A DNA stretch of 64,000 bases from the NCBI GenBank assembly GCA_947503885.1, contig CANNFD010000005.1, positions 62,001 to 126,000 of the forward strand, in the 5' to 3' direction. The notes under the pieces were generated by a model, which did no database searches, was not told the origin of the DNA, and worked only from the letters and a program-made list of their open reading frames with translations. Below are positions 17,212 through 27,211 of the stretch, piece after piece. The position numbers were made by a program, and so were the translations under genes. Source of the DNA: an uncultured Olleya sp. GTDB lineage: Bacteria; Bacteroidota; Bacteroidia; Flavobacteriales; Flavobacteriaceae. Numbering within the stretch: position 1 is the first letter of the stretch; the number at the start of each line of letters is the position of its first letter.

Positions 17212-18156
17212 CTACAAACCTTCTTTAAAGTCTAGAAATACTTCAATTTTAGGTAATTCGGCAATAGCCAAATTAACATATTTTAAAGCGTTTGTTTTGT
17301 CATTTTTATGCTTATAGATTTGCGCCAGTCGGTAATTAGCCCAAGCTTTTGGTACACCATCTTTAGACGAGTAATTTGAAAGGTAAACTTTTAGGCAACG
17401 CTCTCCTTTTTCTAATTGTACATTATAATCTGCACACACCTTTCCTATTTGGTAATGCAAACTATTACGTTGGTGCTTGATTTGTGCAGCTTCAATATTT
17501 GATACTGCTTTTTCTGGTTGGTTTTCCTTTTCATATAAAGCAGTTAACTTATCATAACACGTTAAGGAGCCTCCAACTTTTATAGCTTTTAAATAATATT
17601 CTTCTGCTAAATCTGGTTCGTTATCGTATTCATAGATATAGCCTTTTGCTAAGTAACCATCAACTTTAGACAAGTTTTCAAGTTGGTTTGCATATTTTAA
17701 AGACTTGCTTTTGCTTCCGCCAATTATACCTGGTAATTGCATATATAATTCTACTAAAGCCCAACGGGTTTCGATATGGTTTGGGTCTAATTCGGCAGCT
17801 TTTAAAAACGACGTTTTTACATCTCCAATAATACCCAAAGCCGATATTTTGCTAACCGACAAAGCCTTCATCCCTAAAGCACCTCCTAATTTATAATGGT
17901 AATTAGCAGTGTTTGGATTTGCTTCTACTAATTTTTTATATTCTGTAGCTGCTTTATCCCATTTTTTTTGGTGTCCATAAGCATCTCCAAGCAATTCAAT
18001 AGCTTCTAAATTATCACTATGGTAAGTCACATATGCGGATAATTCTTGTTCTGCTTTAGCAAATTGTTTGCTATCTAAATACGTTTTCCCTTTTTCTATG
18101 GAAGTCTGAGCAAGAATAGCAACAGGAAATAATAAAACGAATAAAAATGTTTTCAT
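17212..18156 (-). CDS. Exported tetratricopeptide-repeat protein
   Basis: A 314-residue protein with a signal peptide (residues 1-16, ending ILA before QTS) and at least six TPR-like helical pairs: AEQELSAYVTYHSDNLEAIE, AATEYKKLVEANPNTANYHY, SFLKAAELDPNHIETRWAL and repeats to the C-terminus. A Ser/Lys-rich segment (GGSKSKSLKYANQ) interrupts the array near residue 155. TPR arrays mediate protein-protein contacts; the partner is unknown. It is monocistronic, with a -7 box 20 bases upstream, and lies between mpl (same strand) and the divergent macroglobulin gene. Confidence 0.82.
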   Translation of the reverse strand: MKTFLFVLLFPVAILAQTSIEKGKTYLDSKQFAKAEQELSAYVTYHSDNLEAIELLGDAYGHQKKWDKAATEYKKLVEANPNTANYHYKLGGALGMKALSVSKISALGIIGDVKTSFLKAAELDPNHIETRWALVELYMQLPGIIGGSKSKSLKYANQLENLSKVDGYLAKGYIYEYDNEPDLAEEYYLKAIKVGGSLTCYDKLTALYEKENQPEKAVSNIEAAQIKHQRNSLHYQIGKVCADYNVQLEKGERCLKVYLSNYSSKDGVPKAWANYRLAQIYKHKNDKTNALKYVNLAIAELPKIEVFLDFKEGL

Positions 18157-18175
18157 ATTGAATAGTAAAGGTTTA

Positions 18176-18183
18176 CAAAAATA
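18176..18183 (-). promoter_or_regulatory. Predicted -7 box of the TPR protein gene
   Basis: The minus strand reads TATTTTTG, an exact TAnnTTTG match, ending 19 bases before the start codon at 18156. No convincing -33 element is seen. Confidence 0.45.
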
Positions 18184-18331
18184 GTATTCTCTTGGTATTG
18201 TTTTTGATTAAAATGATTAAATATTACTTAACTTTAAATTTATAACACGTCCCTCATTGAAACGTTTACTTTACGCATTTATGTTTTAGTTGACTTAAAA
18301 ACTAAAGTATCTTGCTTAAAAAATTAATAAA

Positions 18332-21300
18332 ATGAAGCACCTATCTACTTTTTTAATGATTTTACTTTTTGCAACGTCTTACTCACAAACCAACAATTAT
18401 TCCAAACTTTGGAACAAAGTTGAAACACACGAGGTTAACGGACTTCCAAAAAGTGCACTTGAGGTTGTTAAACTTATCGAGACTAAAGCTGTAGCTGAAA
18501 AAAATACAGACCAACATATAAAAGTCTTATTGTATAAAAGCAAATTTGCCTTGTTATTAGAGGAAGATGCGCAACTTAGTATCATTAATAGTTTTAAAGC
18601 TGAAATAGCTAAAAGCACCGCGCCAACAAAAAACGTACTAGAAAATATGCTGGCAACAATGTATTGGCAATATTTTCAGCAAAACAGATATCAATTTTAC
18701 AATCGTACAAAAACTAAAGAGAAAGCAGATGCTATAGATTTTAGAACTTGGGATTTAGAAACCCTTTTTACCAAAATTAAAACCCTATTTGACAGCTCAC
18801 TTAACAATGGTCTAATCCTACAACAGACAAACACTAATCAGTTTGAAGCTATTATTACTAAAGGTAAGGACTCTGAAGTTTATAGACCTACACTTTTTGA
18901 TTTTTTAAGCCATAATGCGCTTCAGTTTTACAAAACATCAGAAAACAGTATTACTCAACCTGCTTATAAATTTTTAATTGATAATGTGTCTTATTTGGAA
19001 GCTTCAGAAGCGTTTTCTAAAATAAACATCACATCTAAAGATACGTCTTCTCTTCAGCTTCAAGCCTTAAAAGTTTATCAAGACTTAATCAAATTTCATT
19101 TAAAAGATAAAAAACCTTACGCTTTAACAGATGTTAATACCGACCGTTTAGACTACGTATTTAACAATGCTACTTTTGAAGATAAGGACAATTTATATTT
19201 AAATGCGCTTAAAGCCGAAGCTAAAAAACATAGCTCGCATGAAGTTTCTGGATTATATAACTATAAAATAGCCACCTTTTATAATACTCAAGGTCAAGGT
19301 TATAATAAAGACACCAATCCTGAGGTTAGATTTAAAATTAAAGAGGCTTTAACGCTATGCCAACAAGTGATTGCCGATTTTCCTGATAGTAAGGGAGCCA
19401 GTTTATGCAAAATATTACAATCGCATATTTTACAACCTAATTTATCGATTACTGCCGAGCAATTTGTACCCATAAATACACATTCTCGTTTTTTGGTGAG
19501 TTATAAAAACATTCAGGATTTAACTTTTGAAAGCTATTTAATAAACAAAAAACAGCGTGATGCCTTTTCTAAATTATATAAAGAAGACGATAAAAAAGAA
19601 TTTATAAAGACACTTAAAGTTGAAAAAACATGGACTTCAACTTTAAAAAACGAAAACGATTACCAACAACACACAACCGAAACTTTAGTACCTAAACTTG
19701 ATAATGGCTTATACCTTATTGTTGGAAAATCAACAGATCTTGAAGATAACTTTTTTGCTACAACCTTAACCCAAGTCACCAATATTGCTATCATTAATTT
19801 TGAAGATCAAAACCAAGAGTTTTATCAAGTTATTGACCGTAATAACGGACAACCATTAGCTAACGTAAAAGTCGATATCAAATATATTTATAGAAACGAG
19901 ACCGTTAATACCACTTCGACCACAACTAACTCTAAAGGGATTATTACATTAAATAAAAACAATAGCAACAATCGCAATAATGTTAGTTTAACTATAAAAA
20001 CCAAGTCTGACACTGCTTATTTTGGTAATTATTATATTAGTAATCATTACCGTTACAAAGACAATAACGATACTAATTATAAAGCGTATGTGTTTACAGA
20101 TCGTAGTATTTATAGACCATCGCAAACCGTTTATTTTAAAGCAATTGCTTTAAAAAACAAAGACAATAAAACCGAGGTTATTACAAATAGAAAAGTAGAA
20201 GTCATTTTATATAATACTAATGGCGAAAAAGTTAGCCCGTTGGATCTAGTAACCAACGACTTTGGATCGGTTTCTGGCGAGTTTGTTTTACCAAACGATG
20301 GATTGACAGGTAGTTATAATATTCAGATAAACGACAATAAGATCTATGGAAACACTTCGTTTTCTGTTGAAGAATATAAACGTCCTAAATTTGAAACTAA
20401 CTTTAATCCTATTACCGAAACTATCAAAATAAACGACAGTATTACCGTAAAAGGAGAAGCTATTGCGTTTGCAGGAAGCAAAATTACTGACGCTAAAGTC
20501 GTATATCGTGTGGTTAGAAACGTACAATTTCCTGATTGGTACAGATGGTATCGTCCAAGTTTTAATACAGAACCACAAGAAATTACTCATGGCGAAACTA
20601 TTACAGATGCTGATGGTAATTATGAGATTATTTTTAAAGCTATTCCTGACAAAAAAGTAGACAAATCTGGCTTACCTATTTTTAATTATGAGATTACTGC
20701 AGATGTTACAGATATTAATGGCGAAACTAGAAGCACCTCAACCAGAGTAAAGGTTGGGTATCATGCTTTAACTGCAACTATAGGTGTAGCTTCAGTAATT
20801 GACAAATCTAAAAAAGATAATCAGATTAACATTAGCACACAAAACTTAAATGGTCAATTTGTTCCAGCAAAAGGAACTTTAAAAATCTATAAATTACAAG
20901 CGCCAAACAATGTACTAAGAGCACGTCCTTGGGCTGCTCCAGATTATGAAGGCTTTACAGAGCATGCTTTTAAAGACTATTTTCCGCATGACGCTTACAC
21001 CAATGAGGATAATCCAGAAAATTGGGAAAAAGGAGACTTAGTTTTAACTAAAACCTTTGATACAGAAAAATCTAAAATTATAGACTTAAAAAACACCAAA
21101 CGCTGGTTATCTGGAGCTTACATTTTAGAGCTAGAAACTAAAGACAAGTTTGGTCAAGAGGTCAAAGACAAAGCAAAAACCATGTTGTTTTCTGATAAAG
21201 ATAACACACTTGCAGACCAACAATTAATTACAGTGACTACAGATAAAACTAGTTATAACGTTGGAGATAAACTAAAACTAACTTTAGCGACAGCTGCTAA

Positions 21301-24300
21301 AAATATAACTGTTACCGTAAGTGTAGAACGTGAGTATCAAATCAAAGATCATTATGTTATTGATTTAAATCAAAATAAAAAAACCATCACTATTCCTATT
21401 AATAAAAACGATTTAGGTGGTTTTGGGATTCATTATAGTTTAGCTGCTTTTAATAGTTATAAAAGTGGCAGCATAACTATAAACGTGCCCTACCCTAAAA
21501 CAGATTTAGAGATTGAAACTTTGACATTTAGAGACAAGTTACAACCAGGAACGGAGGAGACTTGGAGCTTTAAAGTTAAAGGAACAAAAGGAGAAAAAAT
21601 AGCTTCAGAGGTAATAGCAAGCATGTATGATGCGTCCTTAGACCAATTTAAATCTCATAACTGGGACTTCTCAAGCTTTACGCCTAGAAGTTATTACGTT
21701 TCCTACAGAAGAAGTAATGGTAACAGTTTTGGAAATACTAATTTTAGGGTAGACCGACCTTATAAATATGAAAGGTTTAATAATCAAAAAAGTTTTGATC
21801 AATTTAATTGGTATGGCTTTACTATTACTAATAATCGTTGGGTATATAATCAATATGTAAATAGATTAAGGATTAACAGAGTGGTGACCTCATACGATAG
21901 TAAAATTAAAAAAGGTTACGTCACAGGAACTGTTAGTGACGAAAACGGGTTACCATTACCTAGTGTTAATGTTATAGTAAAAGGGAATACAGAAGGCACC
22001 ACAACCAACTTTGATGGTAATTATATTATTAATGCAAAAAGTGGTAATATTTTAACATATAACTATGTTGGATATGCTACAATCCAAAAAACAGTTGGTA
22101 GCGATAATGTAATTAATATAACTCTTATCCCAGATAACACTCTAGATGAAGTGGTTATTACTGCATTAGGAATAGAGAGAAAGGCTGATGAACTTACTAC
22201 TGAAGATGAAAATGATTTTGCCTATTATAGAGGAAATGGATACACAAAAAATCTTTTAAATGAAGATGGAACTGTAAAAACAATCACACTTAGAGGCAAC
22301 AGATCTATATCAGGAAGCAATGCAGCGTTAATAGTTGTTGATGGGGTGATTATGACTGCAGATGAATTAAAAAACCTAGATCCAAACTCTATACTAAACA
22401 CACAAGTATTAAAAGGTGCAGGCGGTACTGCCTTATATGGGTCTCAAGGTGCCAATGGTGTGATTATTATCACTACAACAAAAGGTACATCAGAAGGTTT
22501 CTCTCAAGTTAAAGCAAGAACCAATTTACAAGAAACCGCCTTTTTCTTTCCGCAATTAACAACAGATAAAGATGGTAATGTATCATTTAACTTTACAACA
22601 CCAGAAGCATTAACTAAATGGAATCTTAATCTGTTTGCACATGACAAACAAGGTAATTACGCTAAAAGCACATTACAAACCGTGACGCAAAAAGACTTGA
22701 TGGTATTACCTAATGTGCCTCGATTTTTACGTCAAGGAGACCAAATACAGATTAGCACAAAAATTTCTAATCTTAGTAAAAAGGATTTAACTGGTACTGC
22801 TGTGCTTCAGTTGTTTGATGCATTAACAGGAAAAGCTATAGACTCAGAATTAGCCAATACTTTAAATCAGCAATCGTTTTCCGCGAAAGCAAAAGGAAAC
22901 ACGCAAGTGACATGGACGCTATCTATTCCGGATAACGTAAGTGCTGTACAATATAAAATATTAGCTAAATCTGACAATTTTAGTGATGGCGAACAAAATG
23001 CTTTACCGGTTTTAACAAACCGAATGTTGGTGACTGAAACCTTACCAATGTGGATTAAAAGTAACGAGACTAGAACCTTTACTTTGGATAAATTAAAAAC
23101 TAACACGTCTACCACTTTAAAGCATCACAAATTAACGCTAGAGATGACTAGCAATCCTGCTTGGTATGCAGTACAAGCGCTACCATACTTAATGGAGTAC
23201 CCATACGAGTGTAATGAGCAAACCTTTAGTCGTTTTTACGCCAACGCATTAGCAAGTCATATTGTAAATAGTAATCCACGCATTAAAGAGGTCTTTAACC
23301 AATGGAAAAATACAGATGCTTTATTGAGTAATTTAGAGAAAAACCAAGACTTGAAATCTATTTTAATACAAGAAACTCCTTGGTTACGAGATGCACAGTC
23401 AGAAACTGAACAGAAAAAACGTATCGCCTTGTTATTTGATTTAAACAAAATGAATAATGAATTAACACGTGCTAAAAAGAAACTAAAAAATAACCAAATG
23501 AATAATGGTGGTTGGTCTTGGTTTGGAGATTATCGTGTTAACCGTTACATCACACAACATATTATTACTGGTTTTGGGCATCTTAAAAAATTAAATGTGC
23601 TTAGTGACAAAGATGAAGACATTACCGACATGGTTAAAAATGCTTTAGACTATTTAGATGAAGCGTTTGAAAAAGAATATACCGATTTAACCAAGTATAC
23701 TAATGATGTGGATTATACCAAAGACCATTTAAGTTACACGCAGTTACATTATTTATACATGCGAAGCTTTTTTCCTGAATACAAGCTGTCTAAAAAACAA
23801 CAAGAAATACACAACTATTACTTGTCACAAATTAGAAACTACTGGTTAAAACGTCCTTTATATGCAAAAGGCATGATGGCTTTAATAATGAATAGAAACG
23901 AGGACAAAACAACCGCTAATGCGATTTTAAAGTCTGTTAAAGAAAACAGTATTACGTCTGACCAATTAGGTATGTATTGGAAAGAAAACACCAACTCTTA
24001 CTTCTGGTATCAAGCCTCTATTGAAACACAAGCCTTAATGATTGAAGCGTTTGCTGAAGCAGGAACAGGAATACAGAGCGAAGCCAAAAATGTAGATACT
24101 ATTAACAATCTTAAAATCTGGTTACTTAAAAATAAGCAGACTAACCGATGGAAAACGACCAAAGCAACTACAGATGCTGTATATGCTTTATTACTACAAG
24201 GTAATGATTGGTTAAGTGTTACAGATATGGTAGATGTAGTTTTAGGTGGCGAAAAAATAACACCTGCTACTTTAGAAGATGTTAAAGTTGAAGCTGGTAC

Positions 24301-24868
24301 TGGTTATTATAAAACATCTTGGTCTAAAGACGAAATCAAACCAGAAATGGCTGATGTTAAGCTTACCAAAAAAGGAGATGGTATTGCTTGGGGCGCTTTA
24401 TATTGGCAATATTTTGAGAATTTAGACAAGATTACCTCAGCTGAAACACCTTTAAAACTAAAAAAACAACTGTACCTTAAAACTAACACAGATAAAGGCG
24501 AAGTTATTACTGCCATAACAAATGACACTAAACTAAAAGTTGGAGATTTAATAAGAGTCCGTGTTGAGTTACGAAGTGATCGTGCAATGGAATTTGTACA
24601 CATGAAAGATATGCGTGCAGCAGGTTTAGAACCTATAAATGTAATAAGTCAATACAAATATCAAGATGGTTTAGGCTATTACGAAGCTACTAAAGATGCA
24701 TCAACTAACTTCTTTTTTGACTACTTACCAAAAGGTGTCTTTGTGTTTGAATATGATTTACGTGTTAATAATGCGGGTAATATGAGCAATGGTATCACAA
24801 CCATACAAAGTATGTATGCTCCAGAATTTAGTAGCTATAGTGAAGGTGTTAGAATTAAAGTAGAATAA
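18332..24868 (+). CDS. Alpha-2-macroglobulin with embedded SusC-type regulatory and TonB-plug domains
   Basis: A 2178-residue exported protein. A signal peptide (about 1-18, ATSYS before QTN) is followed by helical repeats, then macroglobulin beta-domains with the MG2 landmark AYVFTDRSIYRPSQTVYFKA, shortened here as YVFTDRSIYRPSQTVYFKA. At about 1196-1275 comes a carboxypeptidase-like regulatory domain, then a plug-like segment (about 1318-1389: LRGNRSI, GAGGTALYGSQGANGVI). The macroglobulin core resumes near residue 1400 (TAFFFPQLTTDKDGNVSF). The thioester motif is Cys1627-Asn-Glu-Gln1630 in YPYECNEQTFSRFYAN, so covalent trapping of proteases is probable. There is no lipobox, and a periplasmic or surface location is likely. 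The embedded segment is about two-thirds identical to the SusC at 123-3185, but its plug is shortened. A secreted alpha/beta hydrolase follows by 28 bases. Confidence 0.92.
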   Translation: MKHLSTFLMILLFATSYSQTNNYSKLWNKVETHEVNGLPKSALEVVKLIETKAVAEKNTDQHIKVLLYKSKFALLLEEDAQLSIINSFKAEIAKSTAPTKNVLENMLATMYWQYFQQNRYQFYNRTKTKEKADAIDFRTWDLETLFTKIKTLFDSSLNNGLILQQTNTNQFEAIITKGKDSEVYRPTLFDFLSHNALQFYKTSENSITQPAYKFLIDNVSYLEASEAFSKINITSKDTSSLQLQALKVYQDLIKFHLKDKKPYALTDVNTDRLDYVFNNATFEDKDNLYLNALKAEAKKHSSHEVSGLYNYKIATFYNTQGQGYNKDTNPEVRFKIKEALTLCQQVIADFPDSKGASLCKILQSHILQPNLSITAEQFVPINTHSRFLVSYKNIQDLTFESYLINKKQRDAFSKLYKEDDKKEFIKTLKVEKTWTSTLKNENDYQQHTTETLVPKLDNGLYLIVGKSTDLEDNFFATTLTQVTNIAIINFEDQNQEFYQVIDRNNGQPLANVKVDIKYIYRNETVNTTSTTTNSKGIITLNKNNSNNRNNVSLTIKTKSDTAYFGNYYISNHYRYKDNNDTNYKAYVFTDRSIYRPSQTVYFKAIALKNKDNKTEVITNRKVEVILYNTNGEKVSPLDLVTNDFGSVSGEFVLPNDGLTGSYNIQINDNKIYGNTSFSVEEYKRPKFETNFNPITETIKINDSITVKGEAIAFAGSKITDAKVVYRVVRNVQFPDWYRWYRPSFNTEPQEITHGETITDADGNYEIIFKAIPDKKVDKSGLPIFNYEITADVTDINGETRSTSTRVKVGYHALTATIGVASVIDKSKKDNQINISTQNLNGQFVPAKGTLKIYKLQAPNNVLRARPWAAPDYEGFTEHAFKDYFPHDAYTNEDNPENWEKGDLVLTKTFDTEKSKIIDLKNTKRWLSGAYILELETKDKFGQEVKDKAKTMLFSDKDNTLADQQLITVTTDKTSYNVGDKLKLTLATAAKNITVTVSVEREYQIKDHYVIDLNQNKKTITIPINKNDLGGFGIHYSLAAFNSYKSGSITINVPYPKTDLEIETLTFRDKLQPGTEETWSFKVKGTKGEKIASEVIASMYDASLDQFKSHNWDFSSFTPRSYYVSYRRSNGNSFGNTNFRVDRPYKYERFNNQKSFDQFNWYGFTITNNRWVYNQYVNRLRINRVVTSYDSKIKKGYVTGTVSDENGLPLPSVNVIVKGNTEGTTTNFDGNYIINAKSGNILTYNYVGYATIQKTVGSDNVINITLIPDNTLDEVVITALGIERKADELTTEDENDFAYYRGNGYTKNLLNEDGTVKTITLRGNRSISGSNAALIVVDGVIMTADELKNLDPNSILNTQVLKGAGGTALYGSQGANGVIIITTTKGTSEGFSQVKARTNLQETAFFFPQLTTDKDGNVSFNFTTPEALTKWNLNLFAHDKQGNYAKSTLQTVTQKDLMVLPNVPRFLRQGDQIQISTKISNLSKKDLTGTAVLQLFDALTGKAIDSELANTLNQQSFSAKAKGNTQVTWTLSIPDNVSAVQYKILAKSDNFSDGEQNALPVLTNRMLVTETLPMWIKSNETRTFTLDKLKTNTSTTLKHHKLTLEMTSNPAWYAVQALPYLMEYPYECNEQTFSRFYANALASHIVNSNPRIKEVFNQWKNTDALLSNLEKNQDLKSILIQETPWLRDAQSETEQKKRIALLFDLNKMNNELTRAKKKLKNNQMNNGGWSWFGDYRVNRYITQHIITGFGHLKKLNVLSDKDEDITDMVKNALDYLDEAFEKEYTDLTKYTNDVDYTKDHLSYTQLHYLYMRSFFPEYKLSKKQQEIHNYYLSQIRNYWLKRPLYAKGMMALIMNRNEDKTTANAILKSVKENSITSDQLGMYWKENTNSYFWYQASIETQALMIEAFAEAGTGIQSEAKNVDTINNLKIWLLKNKQTNRWKTTKATTDAVYALLLQGNDWLSVTDMVDVVLGGEKITPATLEDVKVEAGTGYYKTSWSKDEIKPEMADVKLTKKGDGIAWGALYWQYFENLDKITSAETPLKLKKQLYLKTNTDKGEVITAITNDTKLKVGDLIRVRVELRSDRAMEFVHMKDMRAAGLEPINVISQYKYQDGLGYYEATKDASTNFFFDYLPKGVFVFEYDLRVNNAGNMSNGITTIQSMYAPEFSSYSEGVRIKVE

Positions 24869-24896
24869 CTAATCCATAAAAAAAACAAATAATTGT

Positions 24897-25997
24897 ATGA
24901 AAATTATAATTAAATCAACCTTAGTACTATTGCTTTTAGTGTCTAGTTTTTCTTTTGCGCAAACTGAAAAACCACAAACACCAAAAGCACCTTTTGATTA
25001 CACTATAGAGGATGTCACTTTTATAAATAAAGCTGCAGACAGCATCAAATTAGCAGGTACTTTAACAGTACCCAAAAATATTAAAAATCCAGCTGTTGCT
25101 ATTTTAATAAATGGTTCTGGCGCACATGATAGGGATTGTAATATTTTGGGGCATAAACCTTTTTGGGTGATTGCTGATTATTTAACTAATAACGGAATTG
25201 CGGTTTTACGCTTTGACGAGCGTGGTACAGCTAAATCTGAAGGTGATTTTAGTACTGCTACCACTTATGACTTAGCTTTAGATGTTGAAGCTGGAATATC
25301 ATTTTTAAAAAACAGAAAAGATATTGATAGCAATAAAATAGGGTTAATTGGTCATAGTGAAGGTGGTGCGATAGCTCCGATTATAGCATCTAAAAATAAA
25401 GACGTAGCGTTTATTGTCCTACTTGCTGGTCCAGGAGTAAGAGGCGATAAAATTATGTATACTCAAAATGAAAAAATATTAAATCAAAGAGGTTATACCA
25501 AAGCGTTTATAGACACTCAACTAGAACTAAATACTAACTTTTATAAAATTGTTATTGAAAAAGAAAATGACAGTATTAGTAATACTATTAAAACGTATTT
25601 AGATAATTATCTTGCTAAAAATAAGGATAATAAAACGGTAAATTTTATACTTAATGATTTTGCAAAAAAACAGTTTGCATCAGTGTATTCCAACCCTTGG
25701 TTTAGAGAGTTTATAAGGTTTGACCCAAAACCTTATTTAGAAAAAACAACTTGTCCTGTCTTAGCTTTAAACGGTTCTAAAGATGTACAAGTACTCCCAG
25801 AGTATAATTTACCTGAAATAAAAAAACATCTTGAAACTGCAAAAAATAAAGATATTACTGTAAAAGAATTAGAGGGGTTAAACCATTTATTCCAGACTGC
25901 TACAACAGGAGCACCATCAGAGTATGGTAAAATTGAAGAAACTTTTTCACCTTTAGTTTTACAGATTATTGTCAATTGGATTAATGACCGTTTTTAG
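24897..25997 (+). CDS. Secreted alpha/beta hydrolase
   Basis: A 366-residue exported serine hydrolase with a signal peptide (1-21, SFSFA before QTE). The nucleophile elbow is GHSEGG with Ser154. The oxyanion region is INGSGAHDRD, the acid is probably in LNGSKDVQV, and the catalytic His is in GLNHLFQ. The strand VLRFDERGTAKSEG is typical of BAAT/dienelactone-type peptidase-like esterases of Bacteroidetes. It follows the macroglobulin gene by 28 bases on the same strand, so the two are probably co-transcribed. Whether it acts on peptides or esters is not visible. Confidence 0.88.
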   Translation: MKIIIKSTLVLLLLVSSFSFAQTEKPQTPKAPFDYTIEDVTFINKAADSIKLAGTLTVPKNIKNPAVAILINGSGAHDRDCNILGHKPFWVIADYLTNNGIAVLRFDERGTAKSEGDFSTATTYDLALDVEAGISFLKNRKDIDSNKIGLIGHSEGGAIAPIIASKNKDVAFIVLLAGPGVRGDKIMYTQNEKILNQRGYTKAFIDTQLELNTNFYKIVIEKENDSISNTIKTYLDNYLAKNKDNKTVNFILNDFAKKQFASVYSNPWFREFIRFDPKPYLEKTTCPVLALNGSKDVQVLPEYNLPEIKKHLETAKNKDITVKELEGLNHLFQTATTGAPSEYGKIEETFSPLVLQIIVNWINDRF

Positions 25998-26020
25998 TTA
26001 CTGCTACTAATTTTAGCATT

Positions 26021-26129
26021 GCGTTAAGGATGGAAATGGCATCCTTTTTTTGCTGCCATAAATGGCAAAAAAAGATATAATGGACAGCCTGACCCACTTT
26101 TACAATAACAGTAAAAGTGGGTAACGCCC
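26021..26129 (-). repeat. Structured intergenic element, copy B
   Basis: The second copy of the element at 8254-8358, lying between the convergent hydrolase and obgE. It is closed by GCGTTA/TAACGC (copy A has GCGTG/CACGC, a compensated change). It contains the poly-T/poly-A hairpin around TGCCATAAATGGCA and an 11-bp hairpin CCCACTTTTAC/GTAAAAGTGGG that copy A lacks in this form. Shared blocks are GGATGGAA, ATCCTTTTT, AAAGAT and GACAGCC.GAC. Confidence 0.6.
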
Positions 26130-26137
26130 AAAAAAGT

Positions 26138-27133
26138 TTAGTTAAGCATTTTCCAAAGTGTATCTTTAAGCTCGGTAAGTCCTTGCTGTGCTACACTTGA
26201 TATAAATTGGTAAGGGATTGGTAATGTTTTGTCTAATTCTGCTTTCATTTCGGCTTTAAGCTCGTCGTCCAACATATCAGATTTAGAGATCGCAATCATG
26301 CGGTCTTTATCTAACATTTCTGGGTTATAACGTCTTAATTCGTCCAACAAAATTTCGTACTGCGCGTTAATATCTGGCGCATCTGCAGGGATTAAAAATA
26401 GTAATATAGAGTTACGCTCTATATGACGTAAAAAGTAATACCCAAGTCCTTTTCCTTCTGCTGCACCTTCAATAATTCCAGGGATATCAGCCATTACAAA
26501 AGTTTGAAAATCTCTGTATTTTACAATCCCTAAATTTGGTTTAAGTGTTGTAAACTCGTAATCTGCAATTTTTGGTTTTGCTGAAGTTACTACAGATAAC
26601 AGTGTAGATTTTCCTGCATTTGGAAATCCTACCAATCCTACATCTGCCAATACTTTAAGTTCTAAAGTAATAAAGCGCTCCTCTAAAGGCATACCTGGTT
26701 GGGCATAACGCGGGGTTTGATTTGTAGAGGTTTTAAAGTGCCAGTTACCTAACCCTCCTTTTCCACCTTGAGCAACAATACGCTCTTCTCCGTCTTCTGT
26801 AATTTCGAATAAAATCTCGTTAGTTTCAGTATCTCTTACAACTGTACCTAATGGTACTTCTGCGTACATATCTTGACCATCCTCTCCGGTACTTCTACTT
26901 TTACTTCCGTGTCCACCATGTCCTGCTCTAATATGTCTTTTAAATTTTAGATGCAAAAGTGTCCACAGGTTAGAGTTTCCTCTTAATATAACGTGTCCTC
27001 CACGTCCACCATCACCTCCGTCTGGTCCTCCTTTTGTAATAAATTTTTCGCGATGTAAATGCACAGACCCTTTACCTCCGTTTCCAGATGATACATGCAT
27101 TTTTACGTAGTCTACAAAATTTCCCTCAGTCAT
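26138..27133 (-). CDS. obgE: GTPase Obg (CgtA)
   Basis: A 331-residue ribosome-associated GTPase needed for 50S assembly and stress control. The glycine-rich Obg fold spans about 1-158 ([39 protein letters not shown]). The G domain has G1 GFPNAGKST (169-177), DIPGIIEGA as G3 and SKSD as G4. It ends soon after the G domain, so it lacks the long C-terminal extension of Gram-positive Obg, as is usual in Bacteroidetes. It lies 78 bases downstream of hpt-adk on the same strand and may be partly co-transcribed. Confidence 0.95.
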   Translation of the reverse strand: MTEGNFVDYVKMHVSSGNGGKGSVHLHREKFITKGGPDGGDGGRGGHVILRGNSNLWTLLHLKFKRHIRAGHGGHGSKSRSTGEDGQDMYAEVPLGTVVRDTETNEILFEITEDGEERIVAQGGKGGLGNWHFKTSTNQTPRYAQPGMPLEERFITLELKVLADVGLVGFPNAGKSTLLSVVTSAKPKIADYEFTTLKPNLGIVKYRDFQTFVMADIPGIIEGAAEGKGLGYYFLRHIERNSILLFLIPADAPDINAQYEILLDELRRYNPEMLDKDRMIAISKSDMLDDELKAEMKAELDKTLPIPYQFISSVAQQGLTELKDTLWKMLN

Positions 27134-27211
27134 TGTTTTTATATATAAGTTAAGAGTTTTAAGTTAAAAGTTAGTCACTCTCTTACTTACTCAATAGTAA
27201 TAGTTATAATA

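Noticed and set aside
18332-24868. Assembly chimera joining macroglobulin and SusC
   Set aside because: The embedded segment is clearly diverged from the local SusC, the reading frame is unbroken on both sides and the plug is remodelled, which an assembly join would not produce.
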